The position numbers and the translations under genes are program-made. The notes under the pieces are model-generated. The model was not told the origin of the DNA and made no database searches. It saw nothing but the letters and a program-made list of their open reading frames with translations. Of a stretch of DNA of 28,879 nucleotides, positions 11,305 to 18,561 are shown piece after piece. Source of the DNA: a virus; the IMG/VR virus record IMGVR_UViG_3300044641_009159, positions 1 to 28,879 of that record. The stretch is one strand, 5' to 3'. Numbering within the stretch: position 1 is the stretch's first letter; each line of letters begins with the position of its first letter.

Positions 11305-11703
11305 TTAGAGTTTGACGTGACTGCGGTGGATTCGGCACTGAATAATGCCGTTGTACCAGGCGTCGGGCTGTTCCAGCACCCTGAATGAGAATTGTTCGCG
11401 GGCTTCGATGTAGCTCAGCGTGCCCTTGGTGCCACAGAGATAAAGGATGTCGCGACGAAAATTGTCTGCTCCGAGCCGCTCTACGTCGGCCTGAAGTTCC
11501 GGGCTCGAACTCCAGTAGGTCGGCCAGTCGCTGGCTACCTTGGTGCGTTTCTTCTTGCCCTTGACTTGTCGCGTTTTGCTGAATTGAAATAGCTTCTTGC
11601 CGATGTAGCGTCGGCCGTCCACTAGATTGGTGATCATGTAGACGAAACCAACATTGCTGCCAATGTCGGCTTCGCTGAATTCCCGTCCATTATAAAACCA
11701 CAT
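11305..11703 (-). CDS. GIY-YIG-like nuclease, phage homing type
   Basis: A 132-residue protein whose N-terminus is a GIY-YIG core: GFVYMITNLVDGRRYIGKK (residues 19-37) with VYM and YIG motifs. A Lys-rich insertion follows, then SDWPTYWSSS, DNFRRDILYLC with Arg84, Glu100 (YIEAREQF) and Asn118 (WYNG), and a conserved C-terminus CRIHRSHV. The same layout is common in T4-like phages, where it is often labelled a homing endonuclease or segregation nuclease. It probably nicks or cuts DNA. A late promoter motif (11728-11735) stands 25 nt ahead and GGAG lies before the ATG, so late expression is likely. Confidence 0.82.
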   Translation of the reverse strand: MWFYNGREFSEADIGSNVGFVYMITNLVDGRRYIGKKLFQFSKTRQVKGKKKRTKVASDWPTYWSSSPELQADVERLGADNFRRDILYLCGTKGTLSYIEAREQFSFRVLEQPDAWYNGIIQCRIHRSHVKL

Positions 11704-11727
11704 GAATAAATCTCCGATGATGTCGGC

Positions 11728-11735
11728 TATTTATT
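11728..11735 (-). promoter_or_regulatory. T4-type late promoter motif AATAAATA
   Basis: Exact NATAAATA on the minus strand overlapping the stop codon of the zinc-ribbon gene (11731-11880) and lying 25 nt before the GIY-YIG gene at 11703. Confidence 0.65.
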
Positions 11736-11880
11736 CCTCTTCTATGTCATAGTTTTCTTCGGGATCTAATTCGGTGCCGCAGAACGGGCAATAACGAACC
11801 TCATAGTAGTGGTCGTCCATGTCATACTTTATTCTAAATACTGCATCACAGGCTTCGCATTCATGATGGGTTGTTGGCAT
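11731..11880 (-). CDS. Small acidic zinc-ribbon protein, 49 aa
   Basis: A 49-residue frame starting MPTTHHECEACDAVF with two cysteine pairs: CEAC (Cys8, Cys11) and CPFCG (Cys31, Cys34), a textbook zinc ribbon. The rest is acidic (YDMDDHYYEVRY and a Glu-rich tail). Such mini zinc ribbons are common in T4-like phage genomes, with unknown partners. The start lies inside the 3' end of the dCMP deaminase gene (20-nt overlap), suggesting co-expression. Confidence 0.75.
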   Translation of the reverse strand: MPTTHHECEACDAVFRIKYDMDDHYYEVRYCPFCGTELDPEENYDIEEE

Positions 11881-12397
11881 TATTGTTTTCTTTGTATTGT
11901 CGACACGACACTCCGTGATTGTTCAAATAGTTTACACCAAGATCGTTGCGATAATATTGGTCATACCAGACTTCGGCAATGCCGCTCTGTAAAATCATCT
12001 TGGCACATTGTTGACATGGAGCATGAGTAATGAACATTGTTGCTCCGTCGCCGCTTTCATGACTGCGCGCCAGCTTGGCTATGGCATTTTCTTCGGCATG
12101 AATAACTGTGTCTAGAGTTCGCAGCCTATAGGGCCATTGACCGTACTCCGGATGTTCACCGGTCAGCGGAAATAGTTGCTGCAGTTCTTCTGGGGCAAGC
12201 CAGCCGCCGGTGTTGCGCGGCATCCACTCTAGTTCTTCGCAGTTGTTGTCATCGCCCGGCGCGGTGCCATTATAGCCAATACTTATAATTCTATGCTCTT
12301 TGACTACTATGGCGCCAACCTTAAGCCTTTGGGCCGAGCTTAGACCGGCGTACCTCTGGGCAACATCCAGGTGCGCGCGAATTATTTTTGATTTCAT
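11861..12397 (-). CDS. dCMP deaminase
   Basis: A 178-residue zinc enzyme that converts dCMP to dUMP, the substrate for thymidylate synthase. The zinc and catalytic motifs are clear: HAEEN (His100, Glu102) and PCQQC (Cys128, Cys131). The N-terminal block LKVGAIVVK and GYNGTAPG substrate loop (41-48) match the T4 Cd/ComEB family, and length is close to the usual 150-190 residues. An insertion between about residues 50 and 95, including NNCEELEW, is typical of phage forms with an extra zinc or effector site. Together with ThyX and NrdAB it forms a deoxynucleotide pathway. Confidence 0.93.
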   Translation of the reverse strand: MKSKIIRAHLDVAQRYAGLSSAQRLKVGAIVVKEHRIISIGYNGTAPGDDNNCEELEWMPRNTGGWLAPEELQQLFPLTGEHPEYGQWPYRLRTLDTVIHAEENAIAKLARSHESGDGATMFITHAPCQQCAKMILQSGIAEVWYDQYYRNDLGVNYLNNHGVSCRQYKENNNANNPS

Positions 12398-12554
12398 TGA
12401 TTGCCGTCCATTTATTCAGCGGGCAGTGCTGGCCCTTTAATAAAACCTTGCCGGGCATGAAGCAACCACATTCGCGACATACCTTTACTATGCTGTTAAA
12501 GCTGTCGCAGTCTCGGCAGATTGCCATGCGTTGTTCAGCATACTCAGGTAGCAT
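12321..12554 (-). CDS. Small cysteine-rich zinc protein
   Basis: A 77-residue protein with cysteines CRDC (Cys13, Cys16) and CRECGC (Cys26, Cys29, Cys31), followed by KVLLKGQHCPLNKW with Cys44. The pattern CxxC...CxxCGCxMxxKxxLxxxxCPLxKW matches small zinc proteins common in T4-like phages. Relatives that I know end soon after the CPLxKW block. Here the frame continues for about 28 more residues, overlapping the dCMP deaminase start by 77 nt, so the tail may be read-through. It overlaps the upstream methyltransferase gene by 11 nt. Confidence 0.75.
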   Translation of the reverse strand: MLPEYAEQRMAICRDCDSFNSIVKVCRECGCFMPGKVLLKGQHCPLNKWTAINEIKNNSRAPGCCPEVRRSKLGPKA

Positions 12555-13758
12555 AACCCACCATTGGGAAGTACGTTAAGAATTTGTCGGGCTCACCACG
12601 AACCTGCTGTATGCGTTGCTTGATCTCAGCAAAGAAGTTCCAGGCCAAGGGTATAAACACCATGGGCACGCCCTCGTACTTCTTTAGTTCGTCGATGCTA
12701 ACAATGGGTGTTCGTACACCGGGCGCAAACTTGCCCTGCTTCAGCGGATTGTCGTCGATGATGAAGTCTAGTTCTAATTTAGCAAAATTCAGCACAGTCA
12801 TGCCCTTGGCAGCCGCACCATAGCCCACTACCTTGTAGCCCTGATCTCGAGCCTGAGTTACCGCTGTGCGCAGTTCATCCATGAGGCGATGTGCATTTTG
12901 CGCCCAGAGTTCATAGCGACGCAGATCGTTGAGGCCGTCGTTGCGATCCAGGTTCAGCAAATTGCCTATGCGGAAGGGCCGGCCCTGTGACTTGTGCATT
13001 ACTACAATGTAGCTGTTGCCGTGTATGGGCTGTTTAACGATGTCTTGAATGAACAGTCCGGCGCGATCCGCAATTTTAATCAGACTATGCACATTGAAAA
13101 AGTTTACGTGTTCATGGTAACAGGTGTCAAATTCGTTGCGACGAATCATATCAACCTGAGAAATCTGCATGAAAAAATAACCATCGTCGGGCATGATGGC
13201 GCGCACATTTTTAAGAAACTGCAGGGCATTGTAGTTATGTGCTACTACATTCTGCGCCACAATCACTTTTGGTTGAATTCTCGCCAGGCCTGGCAAAGCT
13301 CGCGCATCAAAATAACCACAAACAACATCGTGTCCTTTTTCTTTGGCCAGTGGCACGATGTTTTCTGCAGGATCGATTCCGTAGGTGGTCCAGCCCAGCT
13401 CTTTAAAATGTGTTAATTGTGTGCCGTCGTTGCAGCCGATGTCCAGCACACTGCCAACATATTGACCAGTGAACTCCTGTACAAATCCCGCAAACCAACG
13501 CATGTTCTCGTACAAGGTTTGTGTGGTACCGCTGACATAGAGATAATTTTTAAACATTAAATCCGGATCTACCGCATGGCTTAATTGTACATGCTGGCAT
13601 TTTTCACACACCAGAGCGCGCAGGGGAAAGGTTGGTTCTTCTTGATCTGGTGTATCGAGGTAGCTATTGGCCAGGGGTTGCTCACCCAGATCCAGTGCCA
13701 GCAGTAGGTTGTTGTGGCCGCAGGCGTTGCAGCTTCGAAGTTCTGTGGTTTGATTCAT
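12544..13758 (-). CDS. Sugar C-methyltransferase, zinc-binding, SAM-dependent
   Basis: A 404-residue three-domain protein of the type that methylates deoxy-sugar nucleotides at carbon. The N-terminal zinc domain has CNAC (Cys10, Cys13) and CEKC (Cys51, Cys54). The central SAM-binding Rossmann domain contains LDIGCNDG (residues 105-112) and GIDPAENI. The C-terminal domain contains VVGYGAAAKGMTVLN and IDDNPLKQGKFAPG, which match the C-methyltransferase C-terminal family. Length matches NovU/TylCIII-type enzymes (about 400-420). It overlaps the epimerase gene by ATGA and belongs to a glycan module with two glycosyltransferases. Confidence 0.9.
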   Translation of the reverse strand: MNQTTELRSCNACGHNNLLLALDLGEQPLANSYLDTPDQEEPTFPLRALVCEKCQHVQLSHAVDPDLMFKNYLYVSGTTQTLYENMRWFAGFVQEFTGQYVGSVLDIGCNDGTQLTHFKELGWTTYGIDPAENIVPLAKEKGHDVVCGYFDARALPGLARIQPKVIVAQNVVAHNYNALQFLKNVRAIMPDDGYFFMQISQVDMIRRNEFDTCYHEHVNFFNVHSLIKIADRAGLFIQDIVKQPIHGNSYIVVMHKSQGRPFRIGNLLNLDRNDGLNDLRRYELWAQNAHRLMDELRTAVTQARDQGYKVVGYGAAAKGMTVLNFAKLELDFIIDDNPLKQGKFAPGVRTPIVSIDELKKYEGVPMVFIPLAWNFFAEIKQRIQQVRGEPDKFLTYFPMVGYAT

Positions 13759-14645
13759 TGATATTCCTTGGGGGTAGTGCGATCAGTTATGATGCATTGA
13801 TCTAAATTTTTGGCTACGTGTTTAATTACGTCGGCACGTTGACTACGGAATTTAAATTTAAACTCTCGTTCGAATCGCGTATTGTCAATCACAAAGTCAT
13901 ACACACCGGCTCGGTCCGGTGTCTGTTTTAATTCAGCTCCGACATAATGACATACATCTTCCGCAATGTCAATAACTCTGTCGTTGAAACTGCAGAGGTC
14001 GTAGATGCCACTGCGAGGCACCGGCGTGTCCAGCATCTTGGCCATGGCTCGACACAGATCCTCCATGGCCAAGATTGGTCGTTTTACATACTGATTGTTC
14101 ACAGTAACAACGCCGGTGTTTACAGCATTGTTCACCATGGCATTGATCATCAACTCACCACGCAGGTTGGGGCTGAAGCCGTTCACAGTACCGAAACGAC
14201 AACCGATGATTTTATATCCTTCGTTGATGAAGCGCCGAGCTTCGAGATCTAAAACATACTTGGTGATGTCGTAGTTATTGATGGGCTGGAACACCGAAGC
14301 TCCGCCATTGCCGTACACTGAACCGGAGCTGGCATAGATCAACTGCTGCGACCGATTCATTTTCTTCACCAGGCCAACAAAGTTGCTGACATTGTTGATC
14401 CAGCTGCTTTGAATATCGCCGTCGCACATTTTAACGCCGCTGTGGCCGGCCAGCAGAATAATTGCCGCAGCTTCTTTGACTACGTCTTCCGGAAGATTGC
14501 GATAATCGTCCACCAGCACGCCGGCTTCGGGTGTGCTGTACCAACCTATGTCCACGCTGGCAACATCATGTCCTTCGGCTGCCAAATATTCATGCAGGCG
14601 TGTTCCGATGTAGCCTGCTCCACCAATCAATAATATCTTTTTCAT
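13755..14645 (-). CDS. NAD-dependent sugar epimerase/dehydratase
   Basis: A 296-residue extended short-chain dehydrogenase. It has the NAD-binding glycine motif GGAGYIG (8-14), LLAGHSG (64-70), a catalytic region IYASSGSVYG (103-112) and the active-site YxxxK (Tyr125, Lys129). These are typical of nucleotide-sugar 4-epimerases and dehydratases such as GalE or RmlB/WcaG relatives; the exact substrate cannot be read from the sequence. It overlaps both neighbours by ATGA and sits between the C-methyltransferase and the GT92-like glycosyltransferase, so it probably prepares the sugar those enzymes use. Confidence 0.9.
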   Translation of the reverse strand: MKKILLIGGAGYIGTRLHEYLAAEGHDVASVDIGWYSTPEAGVLVDDYRNLPEDVVKEAAAIILLAGHSGVKMCDGDIQSSWINNVSNFVGLVKKMNRSQQLIYASSGSVYGNGGASVFQPINNYDITKYVLDLEARRFINEGYKIIGCRFGTVNGFSPNLRGELMINAMVNNAVNTGVVTVNNQYVKRPILAMEDLCRAMAKMLDTPVPRSGIYDLCSFNDRVIDIAEDVCHYVGAELKQTPDRAGVYDFVIDNTRFEREFKFKFRSQRADVIKHVAKNLDQCIITDRTTPKEYQ

Positions 14646-15535
14646 CCAAGTCTCGAATACATGTTGGGTTCAATGGTTAATTTGCTACGCACTTCATCAA
14701 TCTTGCCTAGTAATTTATCACCCCAGCGATCCCACAGCAAGGTATCTTCTTCGTCGTTGAGGTTTTGTCGCCACCAGCTGTCCAGGGCTACTTCCTGACT
14801 AGGGTCTGTGGGTGGACGATCAAATCTATAACCGCGCGGTTGCTTGATGCGAGTAAACCATTCATAGCTCTTGCACCAATAGTGATTGATGCGCATCTTA
14901 TTCCAACTGGCCACGCCCCCGAGGTTCCAGCCCTTGTCTACGGGAATGATGCGACCTTCGAGATCCGTAGTACCAAATTCTGTGCTGTATACATGCGGAT
15001 TGGTGGCTCGAATCCAACCACCGCGGCCGCGACCACGCGCAATGCTCTTCATGTGATAGTGCAGGGGATAGTCCTGTGGGCCGCGGCGAGTATAGTTTTG
15101 AGTAATGAGGTCTGGACAGTCGCCGGGTTCGTTATGACCATTGCTGCCAAAATAGGTCCAGTACACACCGATGGCACTTACTGGATCGTCCCAATGATCC
15201 CACAGTACGTCCCGCACAGTCTTACCTTCTTCCATGGGCAACATAAACTCGTCGGTGTCGTTGTAGCTAATCCAATCACATTCCGGACGATAGGTATCCA
15301 GATAATGCTGCATCATGGGATAGCTGACATTGCAGCCTTCGACATCGTTGATGGTGATGTCATAGTGCCGACTCAGTTGCTCGTAGATTTCACGGGTATT
15401 GTCTTCGCTCTGGTGATTATAGATATAGAATTTGGTAAAGCCCTGCAGTAAATACCAGCTTAACCATTCAACAATCCATTTACTTTCATTCTTTTGAATA
15501 CTGGCTATGCCCAGTACCTGCTCATCTTTGGTCAT
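14642..15535 (-). CDS. GT92-type glycosyltransferase
   Basis: A 297-residue glycosyltransferase of GT-A fold. The N-terminal block NESKWIVEWLSWYLLQGFTK (16-35) and YIYNHQSEDNT are hallmarks of glycosyltransferase family 92 (DUF23). The metal-binding DxD is NDTDEF with Asp93 and Asp95. Later blocks include HYHMKSIARG and INHYWCKSYEWF. It transfers a sugar from a nucleotide donor to an unknown acceptor. An in-frame TTG at 15547 would add four residues, but ATG 15535 with GAGG six bases ahead is preferred. The stop overlaps the epimerase start (ATGA). Confidence 0.88.
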   Translation of the reverse strand: MTKDEQVLGIASIQKNESKWIVEWLSWYLLQGFTKFYIYNHQSEDNTREIYEQLSRHYDITINDVEGCNVSYPMMQHYLDTYRPECDWISYNDTDEFMLPMEEGKTVRDVLWDHWDDPVSAIGVYWTYFGSNGHNEPGDCPDLITQNYTRRGPQDYPLHYHMKSIARGRGRGGWIRATNPHVYSTEFGTTDLEGRIIPVDKGWNLGGVASWNKMRINHYWCKSYEWFTRIKQPRGYRFDRPPTDPSQEVALDSWWRQNLNDEEDTLLWDRWGDKLLGKIDEVRSKLTIEPNMYSRLG

Positions 15536-15536
15536 T

Positions 15537-16502
15537 TTATTCCTCAAAAAGAATTTCTTTTAATCGCTTTTGACAGGACGCCCAGCTCCAGTCCTGTTGC
15601 ATTTTTCTTACAGCCTCGCCGTGTTGGTTGATGGCTCCGGTGATGCTGCGATCCGGATAGGCTCGACAATATTGATGTATGTGTCGGAAGGTTTCGTTGC
15701 GACTCACCAGCAGGGGTCGACCCGATGCTATGGCCTGATCGGTGACTGCGGCCAGGCCCGGCATGTGACGGTCATACATGAACATATTCAAGGTATTGCG
15801 ACTGCACCAGCGAATCAAGTCTGCATCGTCAAAAAACTCTCGAGTAAATTCTACTTCGATGCCGGGACGTGCGTGCTTTAGACACTGCTGCCGAATCATC
15901 TCATACATGGTGTCCTGCGGATCGGCATAGGTAGCCCGGGGAATATTGATTCGTATGCGAGCCTGGTTCAATTCCTTGGCTGCGGCTTCGACAATGCGAT
16001 CAAAGTACTTGTCTTGAGTAGCAAATCCAAAGCTACCGATCACCGGAACATCCGACTCAATGTATGCATCAACTTCAGCCGGAGGTATGGGTCGGGGGAA
16101 AGCATGGAAGCGATCGTGATTGCTAACATAGGTAGGATCCATGACAAGATAGCCATCAAAGTCGTCGCTAAACAATCGACTATAAGGGTTGCCGGGCTCC
16201 ATTTCCAGTATGATGCTATACTTAACACCGGCCAGCCTATGTAGATGTTCACTGAGTATGTTTTCAGTGCCTCGCATAGTAATGTCATGATAATTGAAAA
16301 TATAGGCATCATAGGTCTCCTGTTCAACTTCGTCAATCACCACACGCCCTTGGTATAGAGCTGCTACATCGAAGTTGGGAATTTCCACGTAGTCCAGATC
16401 CCAGTGCTCGCTGCCTTCGAGAGCCTGGAAAATCTGGACGCCGCTTTTATAAATGCTGCAGTTTGCTGCTCGTGTATTAAGAAATAAAAATCGAGGTTTC
16501 AT
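15537..16502 (-). CDS. GT-B fold glycosyltransferase-like protein
   Basis: A 321-residue protein from ATG 16502 (MKPRFLFLNTRAANC); a TTG one codon upstream is less likely. The C-terminal half has the layout of GT-B glycosyltransferases: VIGSFGFATQDKYFDRIVEA, followed by IRINIPRATY and MFMYDRHMPGLAAVTDQAIASGRPLLVSR, where the donor-binding helix and conserved Gly/Pro usually lie. The N-terminal domain is less conserved. It probably adds a sugar in the same pathway as the GT92-type enzyme, with one base between the genes. It is distant from families with known acceptors. Confidence 0.75.
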   Translation of the reverse strand: MKPRFLFLNTRAANCSIYKSGVQIFQALEGSEHWDLDYVEIPNFDVAALYQGRVVIDEVEQETYDAYIFNYHDITMRGTENILSEHLHRLAGVKYSIILEMEPGNPYSRLFSDDFDGYLVMDPTYVSNHDRFHAFPRPIPPAEVDAYIESDVPVIGSFGFATQDKYFDRIVEAAAKELNQARIRINIPRATYADPQDTMYEMIRQQCLKHARPGIEVEFTREFFDDADLIRWCSRNTLNMFMYDRHMPGLAAVTDQAIASGRPLLVSRNETFRHIHQYCRAYPDRSITGAINQHGEAVRKMQQDWSWASCQKRLKEILFEE

Positions 16503-16514
16503 CAATCACCATAA

Positions 16515-17498
16515 TTAGCTTGCCCAGACGTCGTGCCAATCTCCGCTGAGTGCGCCCTTGGCATAATCCGTAGCGCGGTTTTCAAAAAAGTTCGTATGTG
16601 TTGGTGCGTTGATCATTTCTTCGACCCAAGGCAGGGGGTTCTTTTTAACCTTGAAGATACCCTTCATGCCCAGTGCAATAAGTCTGCGATCCGCGATGTA
16701 ACGTATATATTGTTTGACGTCGGCAGCGGTCAATCCTTCGATGCCACCCATGTCAAAACTTAGATCAATGAATCGATCTTCGAGCTCCACCATTTTTTCT
16801 GCGATGGTGTAAATACGGCTCTTAAGATCATCGTTCCAAATTTCCTTGTTCTCTTCCACATAGGTACGAAACAGTTTGATCATGCTTTCGCAGTGCTGAG
16901 TTTCGTCAACAATGCTCCAGGTCACAATCTGTCCCATGCCCTTCATTTTACCGGTGCGAGGGAAGTTAAGTAGCATGATAAAGGAACTGAATAGCTGCAT
17001 GCCTTCGGTGAAAGCACTGAATACTGCAATGTGAGCAGCAGTAGAAGCCCGATCGCCATTCTGTGAGCTAATACCAAGCAGGTAATCATGCTTGTCACGC
17101 ATTTCTGTGTATTCCAAGAACTCATTGTAGGTACTCTCCGGCATGCCCAGTGTTTCAATTAAATGACTATAGGCCGCAATGTGCAGAGCTTCGCGAGCCC
17201 CAAATCCCAGCAACATCATTCTTACTTCGGGCTGTGTAAAATACGGCAGATAATTCTTAACATAGCCGCCGGCAACATCGATATCGCCCTGTGTAAAGAA
17301 ACGAAAAATGTTGGTTAAAAATTTCTTTTCTGCTTCGGTGAGACGATTTTTCCAATCTTTGACATCTTCCAGCATGGGCACTTCGGTATGCAACCAATGA
17401 CTCTGTTCGTGCTTCAACCAACTCTCATAAGCCCAGGGATAATTAAAAGGTTTAAAATGATTGCGCTCATCGGTTAGTTTTAGTTTTATTTTGCTCAT
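16515..17498 (-). CDS. nrdB: Ribonucleotide reductase small subunit, class Ia
   Basis: A 327-residue di-iron subunit that generates the tyrosyl radical for ribonucleotide reduction. Iron ligands and the radical residue line up with E. coli NrdB: Asp72, Glu103 and His106 in REALH, radical Tyr110, Glu165, then Glu199 and His202 in DETQH. Length is slightly shorter than the E. coli protein (376). A C-terminal tail (KGALSGDWHDVWAS) should bind NrdA. It lies about 3.2 kb after nrdA in the direction of transcription, separated by small genes, a nuclease and an amidotransferase-like gene. Confidence 0.95.
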   Translation of the reverse strand: MSKIKLKLTDERNHFKPFNYPWAYESWLKHEQSHWLHTEVPMLEDVKDWKNRLTEAEKKFLTNIFRFFTQGDIDVAGGYVKNYLPYFTQPEVRMMLLGFGAREALHIAAYSHLIETLGMPESTYNEFLEYTEMRDKHDYLLGISSQNGDRASTAAHIAVFSAFTEGMQLFSSFIMLLNFPRTGKMKGMGQIVTWSIVDETQHCESMIKLFRTYVEENKEIWNDDLKSRIYTIAEKMVELEDRFIDLSFDMGGIEGLTAADVKQYIRYIADRRLIALGMKGIFKVKKNPLPWVEEMINAPTHTNFFENRATDYAKGALSGDWHDVWAS

Positions 17499-17499
17499 C

Positions 17500-18138
17500 T
17501 TACCTTTCCATTAATTTGTCTACGAATTCCAGCAGTAGTCTGCCGTGATTATTGTTGTGCCAGTGACGTTTTAAATAGGGACGATCGTACCAAAAGCTCT
17601 GACTTTCTAAGTGAGGGCCTATGAGTCCGATGCGTCCCTGAATAATGGCGGCTGGATCGCCGTTGTGATATCTTGCTATGACATCGAATTTTGATTCATC
17701 GCCGATGAACGCAGGTCCATCGTAAAAGAAGAATCGGTCTGTGTTACCGTTCCAATCACACTCCACTGCTTTACTGTAGTACCTTCGGGTACAGCTGTTG
17801 GGACGTTTAATGTACTGTTCAGTTTTGATATCTGTAAGCCCAAAATAGTGGTTATCAGCCCAATAGGCGCCCATGCAAATCCCCAGATAGCGTCCACCTC
17901 TAGCAACAAATTTCTGTATGCGGGATCGATGGTGCTTAAAAAGAAAATCCCAAGAATCGCTGTCGCCGACACCGCCAGGAAATACAACCATATCGACGTC
18001 ATCAAAAAAATCGTCTTCGAGTTCATGTTTAGTAAATATCTTGAATCGGTATCGGGGACTCAGGGCTTGTATGATGCCATTGGCACTTTGCACACTACAA
18101 CGCGGCTGATGTACAAATACTGCTATGGTTGGTGGCAT
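17500..18138 (-). CDS. BPL_N / class I glutamine-amidotransferase-like protein
   Basis: A 212-residue protein with the flavodoxin-like class I amidotransferase fold of the biotin-protein-ligase N-terminal (BPL_N) family. It has VVFPGGVGDS (oxyanion region, 52-60), a nucleophile elbow GICMGAYWAD with Cys88, and PHLES with His176 and Glu178, which can complete a Cys-His-Glu triad. No ligase domain is attached, so it is not a biotin ligase. The chemistry could be amide hydrolysis or ammonia transfer, with unknown substrate. It abuts the nuclease gene with no gap and stands one base before nrdB. Confidence 0.82.
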   Translation of the reverse strand: MPPTIAVFVHQPRCSVQSANGIIQALSPRYRFKIFTKHELEDDFFDDVDMVVFPGGVGDSDSWDFLFKHHRSRIQKFVARGGRYLGICMGAYWADNHYFGLTDIKTEQYIKRPNSCTRRYYSKAVECDWNGNTDRFFFYDGPAFIGDESKFDVIARYHNGDPAAIIQGRIGLIGPHLESQSFWYDRPYLKRHWHNNNHGRLLLEFVDKLMER

Positions 18139-18561
18139 TTAATCACACCAGCTCTTTTTTGCTTCTCCATGATAAGGGCGGGCCAGCTGATTGTCAATAA
18201 GCATTTTGCTTAAACTCTGACCATCGATGATGACATCGCCCAACACTCGACCGCCGAACTTATCCCAGTCTTTGATTTCAATCTGAATCTTTTTAGCTTC
18301 CGCTACCTTCTTCTTAGTGAAGTCTGTGGCTGCCTGACCACCCTTGGCTTCTTTGTCGCACTTGGCACGCGGAGCCTTTTCCGGAGTATCCACACCCAAT
18401 ACACGCAGACTCAGCAGTGGTTTGAGCGGCGGCGGCAACCATTTAGCTTCAAACTCTACGGTGTCGCCATCCTTGACTCGCGTTACTTTCCAATCATAAA
18501 CCTCGGCTTGTGCGAGGCCGGCGCTTGCCCAAAGTGTCAGTGCTAATAGTGCTTTTTTCAT
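18139..18561 (-). CDS. Secreted thermonuclease-like (SNase) endonuclease
   Basis: A 140-residue exported nuclease. The signal peptide is residues 1-19 (ending LAQA). The staphylococcal nuclease domain is recognisable: VKDGDTV (29-35), RVLGVDTPE with Arg53, Asp58 and Glu61, and GGRVLGDV with Arg105, matching the catalytic Arg/Asp/Glu/Arg set. AGGAG lies seven bases before ATG. It would act in the periplasm, cleaving DNA or RNA. The 5' 68 nt overlap the preceding gene. The activity against superinfecting phage DNA or free DNA is inference. Confidence 0.9.
   Translation of the reverse strand: MKKALLALTLWASAGLAQAEVYDWKVTRVKDGDTVEFEAKWLPPPLKPLLSLRVLGVDTPEKAPRAKCDKEAKGGQAATDFTKKKVAEAKKIQIEIKDWDKFGGRVLGDVIIDGQSLSKMLIDNQLARPYHGEAKKSWCD

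Noticed and set aside
12408-12416. AATAAATG, resembling a late promoter, upstream of dCMP deaminase
   Set aside because: The last base differs from NATAAATA and it encodes the conserved Asn-Lys-Trp of the zinc protein.
13967-13972. TTGACA on the minus strand in the epimerase gene
   Set aside because: The box at 16 nt (TCATTA) is too poor; it lies in the middle of a conserved enzyme gene with no start nearby.
14765-15451. Plus-strand frame of 228 codons
   Set aside because: It lies opposite the well-supported GT92-type glycosyltransferase, has no ribosome-binding site or family signature, and no other gene in the window is on the plus strand.
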